Source: Thermoprotei archaeon
GTDB lineage: Archaea > Thermoproteota > Thermoprotei > Thermofilales > B15-G2
DNA length: 5,634 bases
Assembly (NCBI GenBank): GCA_003649445.1
Contig: QMRV01000127.1
Span: 1-5,634, forward strand
Direction of reading: 5' to 3'
The notes under the pieces are model-generated. The model did no database searches, had not been told where the DNA came from, and saw nothing but the letters and a program-made list of their open reading frames with translations. Positions 1-5,634 of the stretch are shown in pieces. Made by a program: the position numbers and the translations under genes. Positions within the stretch are counted from its first letter, which is position 1. Each line of letters starts with the position of its first letter.

Positions 1-512
1 ACTTTAACTACAGTTAGCTTTATTCCGGCTACATAAATACAGCTTCCAGGCTTTAAGCTTAATTCTTTTGCTAAATCTTCTGTAACTATAGCGGAGAACA
101 TTAACCCTCTCCACTCTAAGTCTTTTAAAATATCCTTAAGTAGAGGCTCTTTTGCACAAACCCCTACTACTGCTTTAGCAAATCCTAGCTCTTTTTTCTC
201 ATTCATAACGCAAATCCATCCTTCTCTAGTAGGTACACGTAACCATACTCTTGGACAGATTTCTCCTTTTCCTTTAAAGTAACCAGTAAGGTATTCTAGG
301 AGAGAAGGAGATATGGACATTTCCTCGCCAGCTTTAATTAATATACCTTGATATGGATAAGACGGCTTAACTGGCAGTTTCTGAGTCTTATAGAAGTCAC
401 CGAATGTCCATGAAGTAAACAGAACTAGCGATAGCACTAGACAAATCACAGAAGATAATGTAAGAGCTGTTCTTAAAGGTCTTTTCTTGAGATTTCCGAC
501 GCCTACTGACAA
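1..512 (-). other. FtsX/MacB-type permease start (residues ~966-1135, incomplete)
   Basis: A cytoplasmic basic stretch with GNLKRRPLRTALTL precedes a hydrophobic helix (about 981-1001). This is the hallmark entry to the FtsX/LolC/MacB permease family. The following residues, about 1003-1135, look like the mixed alpha/beta MacB periplasmic core domain (for example a VTEDLAKELSLKPGSCIYV stretch near the edge). The family normally ends with three more membrane helices, so roughly 200-300 residues are probably missing to the left. Members usually work with a MacB/LolD-type ATPase; none is visible here. Confidence 0.8.
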
Positions 513-3407
513 AGCAGCAGACATTATTGAAAACCTTGAAACATCTATGAAATGTTCTCCAATAATTTTACGTTTAATTTCCTTAGCGAAAGAAATTACC
601 CCATTTATAATAAACCCTAAGACAGGCAAAGTAAGTATAAATGAGAATATGCTTAGGGAGGCCATAATGGAGTTCCAGGCTATTCTGAGACCTGGATGAA
701 GTACATATGATAAAGCTATGAGAACTGCTAGCACACCTAAGATACAGAATATTCTCTGTAAGCCGTGTTTCTCGAAAACTAAGCGTTCAATAACTAATGC
801 CATAGGAATAAGCAGAAGTATCAGCATTACGTTCGTATATACTATGTTCACGTATACCTCGCGTGCGATAATGTAAGCTTTTCTAGCTAAATCCCATGAT
901 CTGTACATAAGCGCATAAGCCTCAGTAAATGCTCCTTTCTTAAGTAGCTCGCAGGCTCTGTTATACAAGCTTAGTGCTTCACTATAGTAATTTACAGCTC
1001 TTCCAATAGATCCAGCTAAAGTCGCCTCGTTTTTCATTACATTAAGCCTTTCGCCTGCAAGTTTAATCATTTCAGTAGCGTATTTGATTGCAGTAATACT
1101 TATATCTAAGTACTCTCCTTCAGCGACTTCAAGTCCCTTTAATATACCTATAGGAGCTTCTTCTACAACACTCTTAAATACTATATCTACCGGAGTATCT
1201 GGTGGAACGAAAATTACTGCATCATATCCTATAGCAGGATCTCCTATGCCTAGTGAAATCATTCTCGCTGTTAAAAGAGGACTTGGGGGAGTCGATATAA
1301 TGTATCCATAGTCAAGGAGCTGAGCTCTGCTCCTAGCATCATAAATTATAAAGAACATAGGTTCCATTCGAGCAACTAAAGGTGTTGCAAGCGTAGTGGG
1401 ATCTATCATGTCGTGAAGAACTATTGTACCGCATCTGAACAAAACTATATTAACTGGTATTCTACCGGAAGCCTCATCTTCCGAACGAAGTGTGAATAGC
1501 GGGCCAAATGGCCATAGTTTTCTACCATAATAACCGTGATCAGGTGCCCAAACTATATTCCCTGTGTTATTGTTTATGACGAAAGCCCATATTTGGTACT
1601 CAAATGCTCCTAAAGCCCATCCCGAAGGCTTAAGTCCAGGTATCTCAAAGTCCCCTGTTTCATTAGCGATCGTTATAAAGAAATGCCTGTATACTCCTAT
1701 TGTATGCATTCTAACATAAATTATAATAAATTCGTTCTTTTTAATCACTTTACTCCAGCAATTATCATACCATGCTTTAGAATAATTGTAGTAGCGAACC
1801 TTTCCCCTTAATAGAGCGAAGCCTACAGGAGCTGTACGAGAATGCCCGTGCATTATGTCTCTAAGCATAGGACTTACTGTAGCTCTTGGATCAGAGAGGA
1901 TGAGGTAAATTAGGCCGCAGAAAAACTCTGCCTGAGGCTTAATATTATTAAAGTTCACTTTATCAAAAGTATCGCATGAAGTTTCCCAAATTATTCTAGC
2001 AGCATGTGCTGTATAAAATGTTAAAGAAAATATTGGAACATGCAAAAATACTTCTCCAACATGATTTACCTGAGATGGCAATCCTTCTCTATCGAAACTT
2101 GATATAGCAAAGTAAACTGTATAGTTTCTCCCAGCTAAATGATATGTTCTTGTAGTTAAATCATATACACCTCCGGCTCTTCTAATAGACTCTATGTTAT
2201 AGTCTTTTAAATATGACTCTATAGCGTAAATGTTTGTTGCTGCTCTATGCTCTATATCTAGTCCTCCATAAAAAGTGCCTAAAGTAGTTAAAGTAATTGC
2301 AGGAGAATCTGAAGAAAAGCAAGGTACAAATACTGCAACTGTTTGGTTCCCCGAAATGGCTATTAAACCTTTACTCCCGTTGAATATTGCTGGCTTGTCG
2401 TTATCCCAGTGCTTGAAAAACAGATATTCTGCAAAGTGTCTTGCTCCCGCCATTCCTATAGCTGCTCCTGAGAAGAAAGCTAGCAATACATTTCTCTTCG
2501 GCCTATGCTCTTTAAGAATACGGGCAAACTCTAAGAGAACTGCTGCACTGCATGCTTCATCTGCTGCAGGAGTGAGACCGGGAACTACACCATAAGCATC
2601 GAAAAGACAGGCAAGCATAATTACATAGGGTTCATTCAAAGTCCCCGGAATCCACGCAAAAATATTCCCAAGAACTACTTTCCTCCAGTACATTTTAACT
2701 TCAAGTCGTGCAATAACATCTACACTTTTAGCCTCTGCATCTCTTAGTAAGTGAATCAGCTCTTTTGCATCAGTGTACCTTATTATAACTCTAGGAAACT
2801 TTATTGGCACTTCTAACACTTTATAGTCACCTTCGCCTCTAACAGTATATAAAGGCTCAATAAATACTACAGCCTTAGCTCCAAGATTAAGTGCATACAT
2901 CCAATTAGCTCTACTATTGTAATTCATTACTACTATGCTACCAGTAATATTCTTTCCCTCAAAATCCTTTACATTGCCCTCGCCTACGTAAACCACTTTA
3001 CCTTCATATACTCCAGTACACGTCTGAACAAGATTAGGGAATAAAGCATATACTCTAAAGACTCTTTTTACCGGCGATAATATCACTAGAGTAGAGTTAG
3101 CATCGTATGGCACTACAGCCTCATATGTCCATATCCAGGTATTAAGACCTAAGTCTTCTGACAGAAACTTATAAATATATTCGGCTGCCTTCTCATAGCC
3201 CTCATAGCCAGTAAATCTACTGCCAAAACTGGATAAAGCCTTAACATGTTTTTTAATGTTATCCATATTAAGTGACTCTATAGCTAACTTAGCCGCCTCT
3301 TGAGGATCCCATGTAATTGACGTAGAATCTGCCCTGATCGCCTGAATTATAATTGGAAGCATTACTAGTAATGCAATTAGTCCTGCAACAAGCTTGCCCT
3401 TAAACAT
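1..3407 (-). CDS. M28-like pseudo-peptidase fused to FtsX/MacB-type permease (3' end cut by window)
   Basis: One open frame of 1135 codons runs from ATG at 3407 to the left edge without a stop; the C-terminus lies outside. The order is: hydrophobic signal peptide or anchor (about residues 6-24); M28-like start with GSRFTGYEG (62-70); PA-like insert (about 115-235); M28 core with NIFAWIPGT (248-256), ACLFDAYG (266-273), PAADEACSA (280-288), SGAAIGMAGARHFAE (313-327), FDREGLPS (438-445) and CDTFDKV (478-484); a beta region with GDFEIPGL near 585-592, like carboxypeptidase-regulatory repeats; a helical region (757-855); membrane helices near 855-880, 885-903 and 914-938; then the FtsX signature NLKRRPLRTALTL (972-984), a fourth helix (981-1001) and the start of a MacB-like extracellular domain. 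Most M28 zinc ligands are replaced, so peptidase activity is unlikely. I infer an envelope ABC-type permease or mechanotransmission subunit with a ligand-binding ectodomain. The start fits a signal peptide and an upstream GAGGG. Domain identity is confident; function is not. Confidence 0.85.
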   Translation of the reverse strand, partial: MFKGKLVAGLIALLVMLPIIIQAIRADSTSITWDPQEAAKLAIESLNMDNIKKHVKALSSFGSRFTGYEGYEKAAEYIYKFLSEDLGLNTWIWTYEAVVPYDANSTLVILSPVKRVFRVYALFPNLVQTCTGVYEGKVVYVGEGNVKDFEGKNITGSIVVMNYNSRANWMYALNLGAKAVVFIEPLYTVRGEGDYKVLEVPIKFPRVIIRYTDAKELIHLLRDAEAKSVDVIARLEVKMYWRKVVLGNIFAWIPGTLNEPYVIMLACLFDAYGVVPGLTPAADEACSAAVLLEFARILKEHRPKRNVLLAFFSGAAIGMAGARHFAEYLFFKHWDNDKPAIFNGSKGLIAISGNQTVAVFVPCFSSDSPAITLTTLGTFYGGLDIEHRAATNIYAIESYLKDYNIESIRRAGGVYDLTTRTYHLAGRNYTVYFAISSFDREGLPSQVNHVGEVFLHVPIFSLTFYTAHAARIIWETSCDTFDKVNFNNIKPQAEFFCGLIYLILSDPRATVSPMLRDIMHGHSRTAPVGFALLRGKVRYYNYSKAWYDNCWSKVIKKNEFIIIYVRMHTIGVYRHFFITIANETGDFEIPGLKPSGWALGAFEYQIWAFVINNNTGNIVWAPDHGYYGRKLWPFGPLFTLRSEDEASGRIPVNIVLFRCGTIVLHDMIDPTTLATPLVARMEPMFFIIYDARSRAQLLDYGYIISTPPSPLLTARMISLGIGDPAIGYDAVIFVPPDTPVDIVFKSVVEEAPIGILKGLEVAEGEYLDISITAIKYATEMIKLAGERLNVMKNEATLAGSIGRAVNYYSEALSLYNRACELLKKGAFTEAYALMYRSWDLARKAYIIAREVYVNIVYTNVMLILLLIPMALVIERLVFEKHGLQRIFCILGVLAVLIALSYVLHPGLRIAWNSIMASLSIFSFILTLPVLGFIINGVISFAKEIKRKIIGEHFIDVSRFSIMSAALSVGVGNLKKRPLRTALTLSSVICLVLSLVLFTSWTFGDFYKTQKLPVKPSYPYQGILIKAGEEMSISPSLLEYLTGYFKGKGEICPRVWLRVPTREGWICVMNEKKELGFAKAVVGVCAKEPLLKDILKDLEWRGLMFSAIVTEDLAKELSLKPGSCIYVAGIKLTVVK
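843..1139 (-). other. Juxtamembrane helical region (residues ~757-855)
   Basis: This stretch is rich in Ala, Glu, Lys, Leu and Tyr and has few Gly or Pro, so it should form several amphipathic helices. It includes segments such as AVNYYSEALSLYNRACELL and FTEAYALMYRSWDLARKAY, whose spacing recalls TPR-like or helical-bundle packing. It sits directly before the first transmembrane helix after the ectodomain. It could be a stalk linking the pseudo-peptidase to the membrane. I do not recognise a named family. Confidence 0.5.
1938..3290 (-). other. Degenerate M28 peptidase domain with PA-like insert (residues ~40-490)
   Basis: The fold signatures of family M28 (aminopeptidase S/Y, PSMA-like) are present in the usual order, and the insert at about residues 115-235 resembles a PA domain (GKVVYVGEG, then a NLGAKAVVF segment). 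Compared with the canonical motifs, the AHxD histidine is Leu268 (only Asp270 remains). The bridging Asp is kept as Asp283. The catalytic EE pair is Ala315-Ala316. The Asp expected four residues before Phe438 is Ala434. The final His, normally in YHTxxDTxD, is Glu475 in WETSCDTFD. By motif alignment, only one of the five metal ligands survives. The alignment was made by eye; the EE-to-AA and final His-to-Glu changes are the most secure. Confidence 0.78.
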
Positions 3408-3414
3408 CCAAGAT

Positions 3415-3419
3415 CCCTC
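3415..3419 (-). promoter_or_regulatory. Shine-Dalgarno-like site for the pseudo-peptidase/permease gene
   Basis: The minus strand reads GAGGG with seven bases before the ATG at 3407. This matches anti-SD pairing with archaeal 16S rRNA and supports that start, which also opens directly into a basic-then-hydrophobic signal sequence (MFKGK followed by a Leu/Ile-rich stretch). Confidence 0.55.
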
Positions 3420-3440
3420 AAGAGTAAAAATCACCACCGC

Positions 3441-3460
3441 ATATATATATATTTTTCTTT
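3441..3460 (-). promoter_or_regulatory. Archaeal TATA box with purine-rich BRE-like flank
   Basis: On the minus strand an AAAGAAA purine tract (BRE-like) is followed by an alternating AT run (ATATATATATAT). The TATA centre is about 35-40 bases upstream of the ATG at 3407. With the usual archaeal spacing of about 25 bases to the start site, transcription would begin near 3420 and give a leader of roughly 10-15 bases. The AT run makes the exact box position ambiguous. Confidence 0.6.
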
Positions 3461-3482
3461 CAATAGTTAATAAAACTGCTTG

Positions 3483-3504
3483 TTTTTTAAAAAAATTTTT
3501 AAAA
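3483..3504 (-). terminator. Second oligo-T tract, AT-only near-palindrome
   Basis: The minus strand has a T7 run (3489-3495) inside alternating blocks of A and T that can pair weakly. Archaeal RNA polymerase terminates at T-rich tracts without needing a stable hairpin, so this is a plausible backup terminator for the OPT-like gene. It could also simply be AT-rich spacer upstream of the next promoter. Confidence 0.35.
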
Positions 3505-3536
3505 TAACTCATTTTTATCTACTCATAAATAATGTT

Positions 3537-3553
3537 CTAAAAAATAGAAGTAA
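3537..3553 (-). terminator. Oligo-T terminator of the OPT-like gene
   Basis: About 20 bases after the TAA stop (3566-3564) the minus strand reads a T-rich run containing T6 (3544-3539), preceded by ACTTCTA. This fits the archaeal pattern of termination at short U-rich stretches just past the stop codon. No GC-rich stem is present. Confidence 0.45.
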
Positions 3554-3563
3554 AATTATTTGC

Positions 3564-5630
3564 TTAGATGGGTAGTACTCCTGCACCGTATCTTAGATAC
3601 AGCACTATAGGCCAGCCTAAGCTCCAAGAGAGTAGTGAACCGAAGAACATTCCTACAGCAAAGGGCACAGCATAGTCGCTGTAAATCCTTGCACCTCCAA
3701 TTTTAATTACAAGAAGCTTTGCTATGAAGGCTACTAATACTGATCCCCAAGCATAGAAGTTCAGTAGCGCCAGCATTGGGTATGCTATTGGGTTTATTAT
3801 AAACCAAGCAAACCTTGTTCTTAAGAACATTAATACTGCGCCAACTATTATTCCTGTGAGAGTAGACCAAGCAAAGACAGGGTTAGGCGGCTCTTTAGCT
3901 CTTACTACATAGTTTCCAGCACCTAACCCGTTGTTCAGAGCTCCGTCCCAGCTGGTAGTCCAGCCGTGAGCCCAGTTGCGCATACCTTGAAGACCTATAG
4001 TGTACCAGCCTATTACTACTGAAAGTATAGCTGTAAGTATGACTATAGGGAACTGTATTTTAAATACTTCTTTGGGATCAGTTTTAGTTTCACGAGCTAT
4101 TTTGTAGCTGAAGATAGCTGGTACTAAAGATGAGTGAGGCTGGTAGCAGGTGGCATTTGAGACAATGTATGCTAGTCCATAGCCTGTTGTAGAGGCGTTT
4201 CCTGCTAGAGCACTTGATACGTAATAAGCAAAGTGCCTGTCGGGTCCTTGTAATCTAAAGCCCCATGGATCGAAGATATCGCTAGTCCAGGCTTCTCCAC
4301 TAAATCTTAGTACAGCGAACCATACTACAAGTATATATAGTATTCCTAGAAATGAAGCTACTGGATGTATTTGGCTAGCACACATCCAGAGGAAGAGTAA
4401 TATTGTTCCTCCTAGGAAAATTAGCCATGCTACACGAGGTGGTACAGGCTCATCTTTTTCAGGAGCCTCGCCTCTCATAAATCTCTTAAAGGATGAAATC
4501 CAGTAATCTCTTGTATACCAAATTAAGTATAAGGCAATGCCGAAGGTCATGCAGTTTAAAGCCCAGTTATATGTTCCAGCTAAACCTAAGTCTGACTTGT
4601 AGTATGTTCCCCACATAGCGCCCCATTCACTAGTAGGGCTTGATGGATATACTCCTGTTGCAACAAAGACTGCTGGTACTATTACTTGGAATATGAAGTA
4701 GAAGAGAACTCCTGTAAAGAGTATGTCTATTGAGAATAAGAAACATAGACCTACTTGCGCAGGTGTGGGACTGAATGAGTCGAGTACAGATCTCTGGAAA
4801 GGCGGATACTTGCCCTGTAGATCAACGTCAGGTATAACGAAGGGCGGGTGTTTCCATATTGATAGGAAGCCACCCCAATACTGGAAGTGGAATAAATCGT
4901 AGAGTACTGCAAGAATGAAACCTATCCAGAACAGTAGTGCTTTCTTGCTGAAGAGAAGCCTTCTCTTAGCTCCCTCTACTGCAGGTGATGAAACATAGTT
5001 TATCATGGTAAGTGTCGTTATTGTAACTGGATAAGGTAACTTCTCTACGTCGATAAATCTCTTCATGAATATTAGTGCTAATCCATAAAGCATTACATTG
5101 AAGAATATATAATAGAGAACCCATGTAACGATAGGCACGGTCCAGGCATCAGCATAGGGAATAGTCCACTGGAATGGGTTTCTAGACTCCCAGAACGCAG
5201 AGAGTATTGTATAGTCTCTCGGCACCCAGTTGCTAGGGATGAACTCTATTAAATGCTTGTATTTTTCCGTACCTAGCATTGTATTCATACACCAAGCCCA
5301 TATTCCCCACCAAAATGTGCTGGGTACGACTACAGATGCTACTGCATACACTATGGTCCACTCTTGCTTAGTTAGTGAAAGTTTCCTTGAGGCGAATGAG
5401 AGTAGTGCAATTATGAACATTAATGGAAATAGTATTGTTTCCCATCCAAAGTACCATTTCCATCCAAAGTATACTAGGTAGTGGGTGAACCAGTATGGTG
5501 CTCCTGCGACGCTGGGGTGGAAGCTGTAGAAGAATATTGCGTAAGTCAATATTATTATTATTGCGGACAGTGTGAGTGACTTGGGAGTAATTCCTTTGGC
5601 TACAGCCTCGCTTTTAGCTTCAGTAGACAT
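3564..5630 (-). CDS. OPT-like polytopic membrane protein, DUF6785/DUF6784 family
   Basis: This is a complete 688-residue protein from ATG at 5630 to TAA at 3566-3564. It has about 12-14 hydrophobic helices (for example 19-38, 63-80, 92-115, 165-190, 229-250, 294-322, 399-419, 423-442, 526-543, 590-604, 624-643, 653-677). Residues near 165-201 carry the DUF6785-type helix followed by RFIDVEKLPYP, matching the family's W/F-x-x-x-E-x-L-x-x-P element. The end (about 603-677) matches DUF6784: RTRFAWFIINPIAYP, then IGGARIYSDYAVPFAVG. These domains are related to the oligopeptide transporter (OPT/YSL) superfamily, so proton-coupled uptake of peptides or metal chelates is the likely role, but no member is known to me with a proven substrate. 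The N-terminus MSTEAKSEAV is hydrophilic and cytoplasmic, with no signal peptide. Only four bases lie upstream, so its promoter and RBS are outside the window. The next gene downstream on the same strand starts 156 bases later and has its own promoter. Confidence 0.85.
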   Translation of the reverse strand: MSTEAKSEAVAKGITPKSLTLSAIIIILTYAIFFYSFHPSVAGAPYWFTHYLVYFGWKWYFGWETILFPLMFIIALLSFASRKLSLTKQEWTIVYAVASVVVPSTFWWGIWAWCMNTMLGTEKYKHLIEFIPSNWVPRDYTILSAFWESRNPFQWTIPYADAWTVPIVTWVLYYIFFNVMLYGLALIFMKRFIDVEKLPYPVTITTLTMINYVSSPAVEGAKRRLLFSKKALLFWIGFILAVLYDLFHFQYWGGFLSIWKHPPFVIPDVDLQGKYPPFQRSVLDSFSPTPAQVGLCFLFSIDILFTGVLFYFIFQVIVPAVFVATGVYPSSPTSEWGAMWGTYYKSDLGLAGTYNWALNCMTFGIALYLIWYTRDYWISSFKRFMRGEAPEKDEPVPPRVAWLIFLGGTILLFLWMCASQIHPVASFLGILYILVVWFAVLRFSGEAWTSDIFDPWGFRLQGPDRHFAYYVSSALAGNASTTGYGLAYIVSNATCYQPHSSLVPAIFSYKIARETKTDPKEVFKIQFPIVILTAILSVVIGWYTIGLQGMRNWAHGWTTSWDGALNNGLGAGNYVVRAKEPPNPVFAWSTLTGIIVGAVLMFLRTRFAWFIINPIAYPMLALLNFYAWGSVLVAFIAKLLVIKIGGARIYSDYAVPFAVGMFFGSLLSWSLGWPIVLYLRYGAGVLPI

Positions 5631-5634
5631 GTTA

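Larger units (their letters stand above)
3408..3563. other. AT-rich intergenic region
   Basis: These 156 bases separate the two minus-strand genes and are strikingly AT-rich compared with the flanking coding DNA. They contain the two T-tracts, the TATA box and the SD-like site listed separately. I see no small ORF of note, tRNA, structured RNA or insertion-sequence end. Confidence 0.8.

Noticed and set aside
487..699. Plus-strand open frame of 70 codons
   Set aside because: It lies antisense inside the membrane and FtsX-signature region of the minus-strand gene, has no recognisable domain and no convincing RBS, and is explained as a shadow frame.
1084..1311. Plus-strand open frame of 75 codons
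   Set aside because: It is fully antisense to the long minus-strand frame, with Ser/Ile/Pro-rich composition typical of a reverse-complement reading.
2275..2595. Plus-strand open frame of 106 codons
   Set aside because: It is antisense to the M28-like core, where the minus-strand reading shows ordered family motifs; the plus reading shows none.
1938..2666. Active zinc aminopeptidase annotation for the M28-like domain
   Set aside because: The EE pair and both histidine ligands are replaced in the frame as read, so an active M28 enzyme is not supported.
3408..3563. Structured RNA, CRISPR or mobile-element end in the intergenic region
   Set aside because: No spaced repeats, GC-rich stems, tRNA-like arms or terminal inverted repeats with target duplications are visible; the region is explained by promoter and terminator signals.
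5230..5481. Plus-strand open frame of 83 codons
   Set aside because: It is antisense to well-predicted membrane helices of the OPT-like protein, and no family is recognisable.

Overview
The window looks like a piece of a thermophilic archaeal chromosome, most likely Thermoproteota (Crenarchaeota-like). This rests on AT-rich DNA, Arg coded mainly by AGA/AGG, frequent ATA for Ile, an archaeal TATA box just upstream of a short leader, oligo-T terminators without clear hairpins, and protein families common in archaea. The lineage is an inference from style, not from a marker gene.

Both genes lie on the minus strand, so the window reads from right to left. At 5630-3564 is a complete 688-residue polytopic membrane protein of the OPT-like DUF6785/DUF6784 family, a putative peptide-type permease. 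A 156-base AT-rich intergenic region (3408-3563) follows. It holds two oligo-T tracts that probably terminate the first gene, then a TATA box and a Shine-Dalgarno-like GAGGG serving the second gene.

From 3407 to the left edge runs one open frame of at least 1135 codons. It has no stop, so the gene is cut by the window. It encodes a large multidomain membrane protein: signal peptide or anchor, a protease-associated-like (PA-like) insert within an M28 (aminopeptidase/PSMA-like) fold, a beta region, a helical region, three transmembrane helices, then the conserved start of an FtsX/MacB-type ABC permease. The M28-like domain keeps the fold signatures but has lost nearly all metal-binding and catalytic residues, so it should be a pseudo-peptidase, perhaps a substrate-binding ectodomain.

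Together the genes suggest a cell-envelope system for handling peptides or other extracellular ligands: a secondary OPT-like transporter next to a permease with a fused, catalytically dead peptidase ectodomain. Separate promoter and terminator signals suggest the two are not a tight operon. The missing permease C-terminus, and possibly a partner ATPase gene, would lie beyond position 1.
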